This document shows, one piece after another, positions 35,001 through 45,527 of a stretch of 64,000 nucleotides of DNA. How positions within the stretch are numbered: position 1 is the stretch's first letter; each line of letters begins with the position of its first letter. Position numbers and translations under genes: made by a program. Source of the stretch: Branchinecta lynchi (taxonomy: Eukaryota > Arthropoda > Branchiopoda > Anostraca > Branchinectidae); contig JAKZAP010000021.1 in the NCBI GenBank assembly GCA_023053575.1, forward strand, positions 5,601,790 to 5,665,789. The letters run 5' to 3'. The notes beneath the pieces are model-generated. The model had not been told where the DNA came from. It worked only from the letters and a program-made list of their open reading frames with translations, and did no database searches.

Positions 35001-35052
35001 CGGGACAAGTACACCATTCCGGGAGAGTCGTCGACCCCTCGTATGTGGTAGT

Positions 35053-36425
35053 CAGGGGCGTCGCAAGTGCATTTTCGGTCGGGGGGTGCAGAGCCAAAAT
35101 TTTACCGAATCTTCAAAAATTTTACCGAATCCTAGAACTAAGAATTTGAGCTTTAAATTATGGAAACGATTACGTAGGAAGAGTAACAATAAAAGGCAGC
35201 ATGAACGACGATGAACCAACTATTAGGCGGCGTTTTGGCGAAGCCCTCAGCGAAGCCCACATAGAGAATACGTTGCCGGTCATGATTGCAGTAACAACTA
35301 CTATCTATTATAGCCAATAGAAAATTAAATCGAGCGCCGCATGCGAAAATTTTCGAAATCCATTTTTTTTTTTTTTTAGGCTAAAATTTAACTGCTTCTC
35401 TTACAAATTCTATCATTTGCCGTTGACGAAATACCGAGACTCTTAAGAAGTTCTAGAAAACGGATTCCGGCAGCAGCAGCAACTGTAGTCTAGTCAATAT
35501 ACTACCTATGATAACAATAAAGTGAGCGCCGCAGGCGAAATTTTTTTTCCTTTTTCCTGCCAAATTTAATTTCCATTCAAATTCTAGCTTTTAATGTTTC
35601 GAAATCTCCTTCCACAAAATAGAGAACATTACGAAAAGTGCTGCAGGCGGAATTTTCGAAATATTTATGATTAGATATTCTTTTTGGGATGCAAAATAGA
35701 AGTAAGGACTATCGATGATATCACAGATCATCCCTTTTGTCTGCGACCAGTGCTTCACTCGACCTCTTCTGAGTTTCGAGGTTCGTGGTAACTTCCGGAT
35801 CCTGGCAATTACAACGAATAAGTTACCGAATCCCAGTTATTACACCGAATAAGTTTAGACCGATAGCGTGTTCGCGATTCTGTATAACCACCGTATCCCG
35901 GTTAGTATACCGAATTGTTTTGGTATCGAAAGACTACCGAACAATATTCATATTCGGTATACTTTCGTCGAAACTGGAACAAAGTCAGGATTCGTGGTTA
36001 ACTTCCGAATCCTGGAAATTATACTGAATAAATTACAGAATCCCAATCATGACACCAAATAGTTCTGAACCAATAGCTTATTCGGGAGTCTGTGTAACTG
36101 CGGAATCTCTATAAATATACCGAATAGTTCCGGCATCGAAAAATTACCAAATGATTTCAGTAAATTCTCTCACCAAATTCGTTATAACTACCGAATACTG
36201 GCAATTATACCGAATCCCGATCATTATACTGAAGAGATTTGTACAGATAGCCTATTTAGGATTCTGTATAACTACCGAATCCCCGTAAATCGAAAAAATA
36301 CCGAACAATTTTAGTAAACTTTTGGGCCTCCGGCCAAAAATTTTACCGAATCTCAAAAAGGTGGGGGGGGGGGGGTGCTGCATCCCCCGCACCCCCCCCC
36401 CCCCCCCCCTTGTGACGCCCTTGGG
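35053..36425. mobile_element. CAGGGGCGTC-type element with tandem interior
   Basis: Starts CAGGGGCGTCGCAAGTG and ends with the inverse-like CTTGTGACGCCCTTG, next to G and C homopolymer runs (36362-36374, 36393-36409). The interior, 35790-36310, repeats a unit of about 200 bp rich in TACCGAAT(A/C)CC and TAGACCGATAGC-like motifs. Non-coding. Such ends are common for hAT-type MITEs, but no clear 8-bp duplication is visible. Confidence 0.5.
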
Positions 36426-37941
36426 TATACCTACCGTACAAGTTCTAGCTTTTAACGTGTTTCAGACCCCCACGAATTTCAATCCTAAAACGCCAACTAA
36501 ATGAAACACCGTTCTTCTGAATAAGGAATACTAATAAAATGCGGCGCAGGCAAAACTTTTGTGTAAAATAACTGTAATACATCAGTTAAGATTATTCCAT
36601 TGGTATATTTTGGTATATTAAAGTTCATATATTCGGCTTTTCATTTTAGCTTTCGGTAAAAACGAAGCTTCCGACGACTGTGCTAAGACAAGTGAAACCA
36701 ATTACCGCAGGCGAAATGTTTTTAATCTGCCTTTTTTCCGGAAATTTTTATTGGGATTGGGATTCGGTAATTTATTCAGTATAATTTCCAGGGTTCGGAA
36801 GTTACCGACAATTTGCGGCGTTCTGCCAAATAGAGAATACTACAAAATGCACCGCAGTCGAAATTTTCGGTAAAACTAAGTGTAGTGCATCAGTTGCGAT
36901 TGTTCCTTTAATGTAAATTCACACATTAAAATTCAACGACTGTACCCAGAACAAGTCGAACTAAGCAACGCCGGCGAAATTTCCTGAAAAGTTTGCGCCC
37001 GACAAATCTCTGCAGAATTTGATTTCTTACTTATAAAAAGGCCCGACGTGCCGACAAGAATACCGACGCCGAAAAGCATTCAGAATTCGATTTCATGTGT
37101 GTTTTGCCCGACAAGACAGTAAAGAACTTTAATCTTTACGTTGTGCGATGTACCGACGAGACTTTAACTTTTCGCATGCGCCCGATAAAAAATTTACAGA
37201 ATTTCGTGTTTGTGTAAAAAGAACCTGATGTGCCGACGACAGTAACGACGCCCGACAAAGCCATGTCCCGACGAGAATACCGGGGAGCGACAAAAGCATA
37301 TGAAATTCGATTTCTTCAGTGCTTTGCAGTGCTTTGCCCGACAAATGTTTGCGGGATTTCATGTCTTGCGTATAAAAAGAACCCGGTGTGCCAAGGAGTC
37401 AACCGACGCCCGACAAAAACATGAAGAATTTATTTCTTCTGGATATCTTATGTATAAAAAGAACCCGATGTGCCGACGAGACCACCGAGGCATTACAAAA
37501 GCATGCAGAATTCAATTTCTTCAGTGTTTTGCCAGACAAATGTTTGCAGGATTTCATGTCTTGCGTATAAAAAGAACCCGGTGTGCCAAGGAGTCAACCG
37601 ACGCCCGACAAAAACATACAGAATTTATTTCTTCTGGATATCTTATGTATAAAAAGAACCCGATGTGCCGACGAGACCACCGAGGCATTACAAAAGCATG
37701 TAGAATTCAATTTCTTCAGTGTTTTGCCCGACAAATGTTTGCAGGATTTAATTTCTCGCGTATAAAAAGAACCCGATGTGCCGACGAGTCGACCAAAGCC
37801 TGACATAAGCATACAAACATTTTATTTCTTCTGTGTTTGCCTGCGCTTCGCGCCGACAAACAGGTGAATTTTCATGTAAAGTACTTTCTCAAGACCTTTG
37901 GGGGGGGAGATTCCTCCCCCCCCCCCATATTGACGCCCCTG
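36426..37941. repeat. Repeat block with tandem TATAAAAAGAACCC units
   Basis: From about 37030 to 37800 subunits of roughly 95-100 bp contain (T)ATAAAAAGAACCCG(G/A)TGTGCC, GACGAG/GGAG and TGTTTGCAGGATTTCATG. They are organised as a higher-order unit of about 195 bp repeated 2.6 times (37300-37800). The right end (GTACTTTCTCAAGACCTTTG, poly-G/C, TTGACGCCCCTG) is the inverse of the start of the element at 50090. A 167-codon ORF here only reflects the repeat. Confidence 0.65.
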
Positions 37942-38554
37942 ACGACGCTAACGACTGTACTCAGGAGAAATTATACTAAGTGCCGCAGGTAAAATTTTGT
38001 ACTTGCGCCTTTTTCTCCTCTCTAGCTTTTAGTTCTTCAAGGCCACGCCACCAACTAAATGACGCCCCCCTTCCACTCACAGAATTTTTAAAAAACGCAG
38101 ACATAGTTCAAAAACCAGGAGATTCAGTCATACAAAAAATCAGGAGATCTATAAGGAGAAGTTGTAAAAATCTGAAGTTTCTAAGGAGATTTATTAGGAG
38201 GGGATTTGTATTTATAGTTTATTTTTCGAAGAGGGGAATATTTAAAGTGTAGGTATAGAGTGGATAGTGACAAATGGAAACGTCGAATGAACTTTATTAA
38301 ATCGATATTTCGGCCCTTCTTGGCAAGGGCCTCTTCAAATCTCGCTTCAGGCTCAAACCACTCAAGTTCGGAAGTGAAGTTCAGTTCCCAGCTTGAGTTC
38401 AATTCGCAGCTCTAGGGGTTAGAGCCTGAAGAGGACCATTGCTAAGAAGGACCGAAATATCGCTCGAACAAAGTTCAGCTGACGTATCCGTTTGTCACTA
38501 TCAACTATGATTAACAGTCAGCTTGTTGCTGAAAGGATATTTAGGTTAGATTAG
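37942..38554. other. Intergenic, with one dispersed inverted-repeat motif
   Basis: Positions 38296-38475 carry two inverted pieces of the TTTCGGCCCTTCTTGGCAAG / CTTGCCAAGAAGGGCCGAAA motif also present at 52380 and 54480-54840. No gene. Confidence 0.5.
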
Positions 38555-39245
38555 ATTATTTTATTGCTAAATTACATAATAACCCATCATGATAGCTAAC
38601 CGTCCATGAGAAGACAAAACTGCACTGGTACTGGGCGGTTACCACAAACTACTTTAACTTAACTTAAACAATCATTTAATTTCATTTAAATTCTAATTAC
38701 TCATTTTTTTTTTCATATACCACACAGAAGTAAAAAGAAGAAAAAAAGAAGAAGAAAAGGAAAAATAAATAAATAAAGGTAAAAAAAAAAGAAATGAGAA
38801 CTTATACCTTCATTCTCTGAATCATGACTCCTCACACCTCCAACAAAAATTTGTCTACTCTTTTTCTAAACAATTGTTGGTGTTCAGCCGCCTTAACACT
38901 ATCTGGGAGTGAATACCACCTGGCCCAAACGTGTAATTAAAAAGCCAGTTCGTCTACCACTCCTATACTCCGTCACCAGATTTGTAGCATTCCTTGTAAA
39001 ATAATCATGCACATCATTATTATGCTTATAAAAATCTAAAAACACACGACGGACACACTTCATGCAAACACTGGTAAGTAAAGACCGCAGCCTGGTAGTC
39101 ACGAACTTGGCCCACATCCGTCACCTTTAACTTCCTAAAACATGCTACTGTATTATTAGTCTCTTTAACGTAACCACCTATCAAACGGACTGCCTTATTT
39201 TGTAAAATCTGTACACACAAATTGCTAGCCGATAACACGTAACCG
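38555..39245 (-). mobile_element. LINE fragment, reverse transcriptase C-terminus
   Basis: Minus-strand frames (39238 down to about 38900) encode the end of a jockey/CR1-like LINE polyprotein: LQNKAVRLIGGYV, then FRKLKVTDVGQVRDYQAAVF, TYQCLHEVCP. After a frameshift come HNNDVHDYFTRNATNLV and SGRRTGFLI. The H-x-Y-x-T-R block is the usual C-terminal signature. Catalytic RT motifs are missing because the copy is 5'-truncated. The putative 3' part (38555-38860) is A-rich on the minus strand and non-coding. Confidence 0.8.
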
Positions 39246-39849
39246 TAACAGGTGTAGAGTGATCGGGCGTTGAAGGAAAGGGAATCCTATCCGGAGGAAG
39301 GGTTCCTGTGAAAAGGAACAATTTAATTTTAAATAAGTATTAAAGTTCAAGTACCCTGGAAACGATCGATCCTCATGAAAATTATAGTATACAAAACAAA
39401 AATGCGATTCTTTTACTTAGAATTATTATAATTAGAGTTATTTTTCACATGTAGTGATTTGGTTGGGGATGGAATTCATGTGAATGGTTTTGATGATTTG
39501 AGGACAGGAGAGAAAATATATACAAACTATTAACGAAAATAAGAATTGTAAATTGAACCGATTAAAGAAATTTGTGGAAGGTAACTGGAAATTTAAAGAA
39601 TAGTTTAAAGTTCGTATGAATATTTTGTTTTCGAAAGAGTTGGTGATGTTTAAGAGTTTAAGAAAATATAACAGTCACCGAGTGGAAATATTACACCGAG
39701 CGGAGTCCATTGTCGTAGCAAAAAACACGAAAAGATGCCTGCGACCTTCAAAAGAACAAAATAAAAACTAAATTAAAAAGGAAGAATCTAAACGTGGTTA
39801 AACGTCTCAGCAAACATTTCCCCATTTTATTACGCCTTTTGAGATGCCG
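39246..39849. other. Intergenic, possible 3' end of a small exon on the minus strand
   Basis: A/T-rich sequence without a clear gene. Just left of the foldback insertion (about 39815-39849), the minus strand reads into TAATAAAATGGGG. With the upstream piece at 40683-40830 this could be the end of a reading frame interrupted by the foldback. Confidence 0.35.
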
Positions 39850-39858
39850 CCTCTAAAC

Positions 39859-40682
39859 CAGTCATACACAAATCCTCAATTTTTGGGCATGGTGCCCCAA
39901 CGTTTGGGCATGCCTGGACGTATGGGCATGGTGCCCATACGTTATGGCACCATGCCCTGGAGTATGGGCATGGTACCCCTGTGAAATTTGGTTAAACTGA
40001 CACTGGCTACATACCTAAATAGGGCCTTCTTCCTGTCCTAGATCAAAAGATACCTGATTTCACTGTCTATCCAACTTCATTTTCCAATTTCGATAATGTT
40101 AGAGCACTTTCAAGATACAGAGAGTTTTGTGGAGGCCACTTCTTTCCCAGTGGGTTTACCCTATCCTTTTACAGGTAGTTGTCACTAGGTTACTCAATCC
40201 TTTTCCATGTTGTCAAAAAGTCAAAAGTCAGAGTAAAAACAAGTAAAAAAAAAATAACTCAATATAAATACAATAAAAGGCAAACAATCTAAAGGAAATA
40301 TTTGCTCCAGTGAACAGATTGAAAAGCTTGCCTCATCCATGCTATCTAGCAGTAATTTTCTGGAAAAGGATAGGATAAGCCCACTAGAAGAGAACAGAGA
40401 AGTGGCCTCCAAAAAACTCTATGTATCTTGGAAGTGCTCTAACATTTTGTAAATTGGAAAATGAGGTTAGATAGAAAGTAAAATCAGGTATCTTTTGATC
40501 TAGGACAGGGAGAAGGCCCTATTTAGGTATGTAACCAGTCTCACTTTATCCAAATTTCACAGGGGTACCATGCCCATGCTCCAGAGCATGGTGCTCCAAC
40601 GTATGGGTACCATGCCCATACGTTCGGGCATGCCCAAACGTTGGGGCACCATGCCCAAAAATTGAGGATTTGTGCATGACTG
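39859..40682. mobile_element. Foldback element with 9-bp target duplication
   Basis: Almost the whole element is one inverted repeat. The arm 39859 to about 40172 pairs with about 40363 to 40682, around a central segment of about 190 bp. Ends are CAGTCATACACAAATCCTCA and TGAGGATTTGTGCATGACTG. Exact CCTCTAAAC copies flank it (39850-39858 and 40683-40691). Subterminal blocks such as GGGCATGGTGCCCATACG are themselves palindromic, giving hairpins inside each arm. No protein is encoded. A 9-bp duplication and long inverted arms fit a non-autonomous Mutator-like or FB-type element. Confidence 0.88.
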
Positions 40683-40830
40683 CCTCTAAACCCAGTTTCT
40701 TGAAAGCCATTCCCTCCGCCACAGAATCAAAAAGGCAAGCGTAATGTTTTTCTAAGTGATTGGTCACTCCCAGAAACGATGTACACCAAGTGGCGCGTGG
40801 CGCGGGCGCATGACAATTTGGGCGCATGAC
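40683..40830 (-). pseudogene. Possible exon or ORF fragment interrupted by the foldback
   Basis: The minus strand reads TSFLGVTNHLEKHY, FDSVAEGMAFKKLGLEA up to the foldback. Removing the foldback and one 9-bp duplication would continue A-S-Q-K-A and a stop whose codon overlaps AATAAA at about 39823. I do not recognise the family; it could be a host terminal exon or part of an older transposon. Evidence is limited to frame continuity. Confidence 0.3.
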
Positions 40831-41387
40831 AATTTGTCCAATGATCCCACTTATTTTCTGCTTTCCCTATAAGTAATAAGTAAGTAAGTAAGTAAGTAAT
40901 ATATTTATAACCCGCCGTTTTCAGAAAGCGGAGTAATTGAAGAAAGTAAATAAACAAAACACATAAACATACACAAAAAGACACTTAATTTCAATCGTCG
41001 GCCAGGAAGCAGTGTAATAAGACGCTATAAGATGCCTCTCTTTGTATCCAAGCACAACTGGTCCCATCCATTATCTTCTTTTCTTCTGCCACAACAACTT
41101 GCATACTAATTTTGTCTCTAAATTGTGTAGAATCTTGGGGGGGTGGGCACACCTTGGACTTCCAGACGTATAGGCTATACCTTCATGTAACCCGATCGGT
41201 TTCCACGAACGGGAAACCTGGAAGTGAGCCTAACCTGAACACCATTGAAAATGTACGCAAAGTTTCCTGTTCACGGAGAACCGGCAAATTCAAAAGCCGC
41301 ATAATAACACTGCAATACTTTTCATCCTACAGTTTCTTACATCACATATCGCGATAAGCCATGATTTCTGAGATACGTGTACAAAAT
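40831..41387. other. Intergenic with a TAAG microsatellite
   Basis: (TAAG)n-type repeat at 40876-40899 beside TATATTTATAACCCGCCG; this resembles the tail of some LINEs. No gene is recognised. Confidence 0.4.
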
Positions 41388-41745
41388 TGTGTTGCGAGAG
41401 TTGTGTTTCGAGAGCAACACTTTGGTTTTGTCCCCCTTTTTTTCCCTAGGTCGCCGATTTCATTTCCGCTTATTCCTGGAAAGTCGTAAGGGTCTAAGCT
41501 GTGAAACCTCAGGCCGGATAGATGAATATAACATTACATTTTGGAAAGCTCCGTAGAATGCCCAAAAAGGATAGTTTTTGCTTTTCCTCGCGCCAGAGCC
41601 TACGTTGTGCGAGGCGAAGTGGAGTTGTGTAGCGTCTGTCAGAAATGAATATCTCAAGTTATGCAGCCAAGCTTTCCTTTCATTGGACCATGTTTCTGCT
41701 TTCGAGCGGAAAGCCAAGTTCTAGCAGACAAGCAGGCCACGCACC
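41388..41745 (-). mobile_element. Hairpin-ended element, family C/D, truncated copy
   Basis: The plus strand starts TGTGTTGCGAGAG and AGCAACACTTTGGTTTTG, then continues as the inverse of the right end of the copies at 15881 and 30302 (CATTTTGGAAAGCTCCGTAG, GGCCGGATAGATGAATATAA, CATGTTTCTGCTTTCGAGCG). The copy stops after about 358 bp near AGACAAGCAGGCCACGCACC. It shows that the family's right end is GCAACACAAT, with whatever follows being flank. Confidence 0.72.
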
Positions 41746-42681
41746 AAATCCTGCCGAGATCCACAAATCTTGAATTTCAGGACAAATCCTGCAAAGTGGA
41801 AGCTCTGTTTAGTCTGCTATTTTTTGTTTTCTTGTGGTCATTCCTTCCCATAAAGCTGTCTCCAAGCTCTCGGAATAGCAACTCGCAAGGGTTTTTGATT
41901 GGCCAGCACATCTGGAGCTGGTTTGTATTGCGGCAGCTAGAACAGTTTCTATTGGACAACTGGAACGTTCCCTAATGGTTGGCCAAAACAAGCCGATGGG
42001 TATAAATAAGGGACTTAGTTTATTTCTTATTTCAGTGTGTCGTCTGAGTGGCGACGAAGCAACGTCGCGTGTGTCGTGCGTCGCGGCAACATATGATTAG
42101 AAAATTGTCGTCAAATAGCATTTTGCGTTATTTTTCGTAAAAGTATAAAGCCTGATTTACGAAACCGATAATTGGATATACAAGAGCTGATTTTGCTATG
42201 ATTATTTGCAACAATTAGGAAGTGTAGTAACATCGTTTTCGATATTTGGTCCGATAAGGCCCAACACTAGTGTGCTTGTTAAGAACGCAGTTACGATCGA
42301 AAATAGTTGAGATTCGAGGCAAGTTCGGAGAATAGCCGATATTCAGAATTCTCTAGTATTCAGGACCATTCATATGCGTCTCGTTCTGGAGCTGTATTGA
42401 AATAGAATTTTGAACTACGCAAAATGTATTACTTCAACTTCCGATACGCAAGAGTTGGGATTTATTCGATTACGTACACAATGGGAATTTAAATGAGGGT
42501 GTGCAAATATCGGTTTCGATATCGCCCGACATTGAACCAGATACAATTCTCCTTTCTTGGGCCAGGCTCTCCTAGCACAACCTGCGTTAGGCATAAACAA
42601 GTCGTTCCGTGCTTTGGGCATACCCAGCGTTTTGCACCCAGGGGAAATGCGGACAACAGTGTGTTTGCGGAAAAATGTATT
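41746..42681. other. Intergenic, with TAGTG-type MITE remnant
   Basis: Positions 42150-42270 (AACATCGTTTTCGATATTTG, GTCCGATAAGGCCCAACACTA) match the right end of the MITE at 44134-44406. Nothing else is identified. Downstream side of H2B. Confidence 0.45.
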
Positions 42682-42697
42682 AGCCCTGAAAAGGGCT
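42682..42697 (-). promoter_or_regulatory. Histone H2B mRNA 3' stem-loop
   Basis: AGCCCTTTTCAGGGCT on the minus strand, 27 nt past the H2B stop and preceded by AAACCAAC. Same 16-mer as for the divergent partner H2A. Confidence 0.93.
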
Positions 42698-42724
42698 GTT
42701 GGTTTGAGGGGGAGGAGAGGTCGT

Positions 42725-43096
42725 TTACTTGGAGCTGGTGTACTTGGTGACGGCCTTTGTGCCTTCGCTGACGGCGTGCTTGGCAAGCTCTCCTGGGAGG
42801 AGGAGTCGGACGGCGGTCTGGATTTCTCTGCTCGTGATGGTGGAGCGTTTGTTGTAGTGGGCAAGGCGGGAGGCCTCAGCGGCGATGCGCTCAAAGATAT
42901 CGTTGACAAAGCTGTTCATGATGCTCATGGCCTTGCTGGAGATGCCGGTATCGGGGTGAACCTGCTTGAGGACCTTGTAGATGTAGATTGCATAGCTCTC
43001 CTTCCTCCTGCGCTTCTTTTTCTTGTCGGTCTTGGCAATGTTCTTGGAAGCCTTTCCAGCCTTCTTGGCTGCTTTTCCAGAGGTCTTTGGCGGCAT
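42725..43096 (-). CDS. H2B: Histone H2B
   Basis: 123 residues from [15 protein letters not shown]. The longer frame that starts upstream was rejected because H2B proteins begin MPPK. A basic tail ([10 protein letters not shown]) is followed by the histone fold [36 protein letters not shown] and the C-terminal helix ending [10 protein letters not shown]. Length equals the insect protein. H2B dimerises with H2A in the nucleosome. It is transcribed divergently from H2A with 184 bp between start codons and has its own stem-loop, so it is of the replication-dependent, intronless type. Confidence 0.98.
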   Translation of the reverse strand: MPPKTSGKAAKKAGKASKNIAKTDKKKKRRRKESYAIYIYKVLKQVHPDTGISSKAMSIMNSFVNDIFERIAAEASRLAHYNKRSTITSREIQTAVRLLLPGELAKHAVSEGTKAVTKYTSSK

Positions 43097-43280
43097 TTTC
43101 ACTCGAGAACGATTCGTGAGAGAATAATGGAGACGACAATGAGCGTCGACATTTATTTGGGAACCGGGTTCCGCGATCATTGGAGCGCCTCATAGCCGCT
43201 CTTCGCTCTCCGGCAAATAAAGGTGTCCCGGAACCCACCTTAGCCGTGTGATTTCACATTTTCAAGTACCCAAACTTATC
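43097..43280. promoter_or_regulatory. Bidirectional H2B/H2A promoter
   Basis: The 184-bp spacer carries TATA-like AAATAAAGG at 43215-43223 (plus, 58 bp before the H2A ATG) and CAAATAAAT at 43151-43159 on the minus strand (about 55 bp before the H2B ATG). The arrangement is nearly symmetrical, as usual for core-histone pairs. Confidence 0.65.
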
Positions 43281-43661
43281 ATGTCTGGACGTGGCAAAGG
43301 AGGCAAAGTTAAGGGAAAGGCAAAGTCCCGGTCTAACCGTGCCGGACTTCAGTTCCCCGTCGGCAGAATCCACCGTCTCTTGAGAAAGGGCAACTATGCC
43401 GAGCGAGTTGGTGCCGGAGCCCCCGTCTACCTCGCAGCCGTCATGGAGTACTTGGCCGCTGAAGTCCTCGAGTTGGCAGGAAATGCCGCTAGAGACAACA
43501 AGAAGACCCGAATCATCCCCAGACACCTTCAGCTAGCCATCAGGAACGACGAGGAACTCAACAAGCTCCTGTCTGGAGTCACCATCGCCCAGGGTGGTGT
43601 CTTGCCCAACATCCAGGCCGTCCTCCTCCCCAAGAAGACCGAGAAGCCAGCCAAGGCCTAA
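43281..43661 (+). CDS. H2A: Histone H2A
   Basis: 126 residues from [18 protein letters not shown], an N-terminus typical for arthropod H2A. The in-frame ATG 11 codons upstream is not used because H2A begins MSGRG. The histone fold runs from about residue 17 ([19 protein letters not shown]) through the acidic-patch helix ([20 protein letters not shown]) and the docking domain ([20 protein letters not shown]). The short tail TEKPAKA lacks an SQ motif near the end, so it is canonical H2A and not H2A.X. Single exon with a stem-loop downstream; partner of the divergent H2B gene. Confidence 0.98.
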   Translation: MSGRGKGGKVKGKAKSRSNRAGLQFPVGRIHRLLRKGNYAERVGAGAPVYLAAVMEYLAAEVLELAGNAARDNKKTRIIPRHLQLAIRNDEELNKLLSGVTIAQGGVLPNIQAVLLPKKTEKPAKA

Positions 43662-43686
43662 ACCGACCCGTCCCCCGCAAACAAAC

Positions 43687-43702
43687 AGCCCTTTTCAGGG
43701 CT
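43687..43702 (+). promoter_or_regulatory. Histone H2A mRNA 3' stem-loop
   Basis: AGCCCTTTTCAGGGCT, 25 nt past the H2A stop, preceded by AAACAAAC. The outer base pair is A-T in place of the usual G-C; the rest fits the SLBP consensus. Confidence 0.93.
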
Positions 43703-44133
43703 AACACATTTTTCGCCAACACACCTATACAGCTTCTTTTGAGGCTGCCTATCCCTCGCCCGTGCCATTGGCACTTCAATGGAATATCCTCGCAACTTTC
43801 GTGCCCGTACAAAAGTTTTTTTTTTGTGCGAAAAGCATGCACCATTCCCGTTGGGACTAGCTTCTTACGAATAAACACGAGCTTGAGACTCGGTGGAGGG
43901 ATGGGTTCGCTTTTCGTTTGGGATGACAGAAATTTGAAGCGGAAATATCGCTTGCGGCAGTAGCAAAGGATCAGGGAATCCCGAGTTACTTTTTCGGTGA
44001 AGCCACGAGAGATGAAAGACCTGAGACAAGGGACTCTTGCTAAAGGAGAATCGGAATCTCCTTGAGACTCTTTTCCCCGTCCCTCTGACCTCATCAGCCG
44101 TCCATTAACGGGCAGTCCCCAAATGGCAAGACT

Positions 44134-44406
44134 TAGTGCTGTGCGATATTTGGATTTCTCGATAATGGATATTCCGGTGCCATGTTTCGCCATAGTATAC
44201 GTCTCGTTTCGCGAAAATTTAAGAGTAAAATTGTCGGAAGAAAGCATCTTGCATAAACTCAAACGTCGAACAAATAGAAACTGACTTGGGAAGAACATAT
44301 TGCTCCAATCTTGGATAACGAAACTTAACTTGGGTTGGATTATTTACAATAATTATGAATGAATAAATATCGTTTTCGATATTAGGTCCGATATCGTCCA
44401 ACACTA
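44134..44406. mobile_element. TAGTG-type MITE between H2A and H4
   Basis: Ends TAGTGCTGTGCGATATTTGG and CCGATATCGTCCAACACTA are imperfect inverted repeats, flanked by GGCAAGAC on both sides (44125-44132 and 44407-44414), an exact 8-bp duplication. Related fragments are at 24195-24358 and 42150-42270. About 273 bp, non-coding; 8 bp suggests a hAT-type MITE. It sits in the 823-bp spacer between the 3' ends of H2A and H4. The remaining spacer (43703-44133) shows nothing else. Confidence 0.75.
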
Positions 44407-44525
44407 GGCAAGACGAGCCCAGTGAGACTAGTCAAATCCCCAGGGCCAGAAGCCGCGGTCAACTGAGTCGTCCCTGGGGGACGTCGGCGCCTTTGAGAGT
44501 AGGTAGGTGTTTAAAGTAATGTTTT

Positions 44526-44541
44526 GGCCTTTAAAAAGGCC
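44526..44541 (-). promoter_or_regulatory. Histone H4 mRNA 3' stem-loop
   Basis: GGCCTTTTTAAAGGCC on the minus strand, 36 nt past the H4 stop and preceded by TAACCCAAC. A 6-bp stem and a 4-nt loop. Confidence 0.92.
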
Positions 44542-44577
44542 GTTGGGTTAAGTGTCGGTCGTCTGGAAACAAAGAGT

Positions 44578-45476
<899 letters not shown>

Positions 45477-45511
45477 ATTCCCCCTCCACCACTTCTCTAT
45501 TTGAACCCAAC

Positions 45512-45527
45512 GGTCCTTTTAAGGACC
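45512..45527 (+). promoter_or_regulatory. Histone H3 mRNA 3' stem-loop
   Basis: GGTCCTTTTAAGGACC, 35 nt past the H3 stop and preceded by AACCCAAC; identical with the H1 stem-loop at 22698, including the flank before the stem. Confidence 0.94.

Larger units (their letters stand above)
28717..35041. mobile_element. 6.3-kb composite element with 19-bp TIRs and satellite ends
   Basis: CGAGGGGTCGACGACTCTC at 28717-28735 is repeated exactly inverted at 35023-35041. TATGTGGT flanks both ends (28709-28716 and 35042-35049), an exact 8-bp target duplication. Just inside each end is an array of a 20-bp unit around TTCCGGATTATTCCTAACCA: about 20 units at the left, about 8-9 at the right. GTACACCATTCCGG-like junctions lie next to each TIR. 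The interior holds a hairpin-ended element (30302-34092), a CAGGGGCGTC-type repeat at 29637, an R1 fragment and other repeats, with no transposase seen. An 8-bp duplication fits hAT, P or Merlin-like transposases; the family is not identified. Confidence 0.8.

Noticed and set aside
37300..37803. 167-codon ORF with repeated CFARQMFAGF and RIKRTRC
   Set aside because: Unit length is a multiple of three, so the tandem DNA repeat stays open; no independent sign of a protein.
42557..43195. 212-codon ORF on the plus strand across H2B
   Set aside because: It is the antisense shadow of the H2B gene, with no family signature.
43579..44298. 239-codon ORF on the minus strand between H2A and H4
   Set aside because: It runs through the H2A 3' end, the stem-loop and a MITE in antisense; no recognisable protein.
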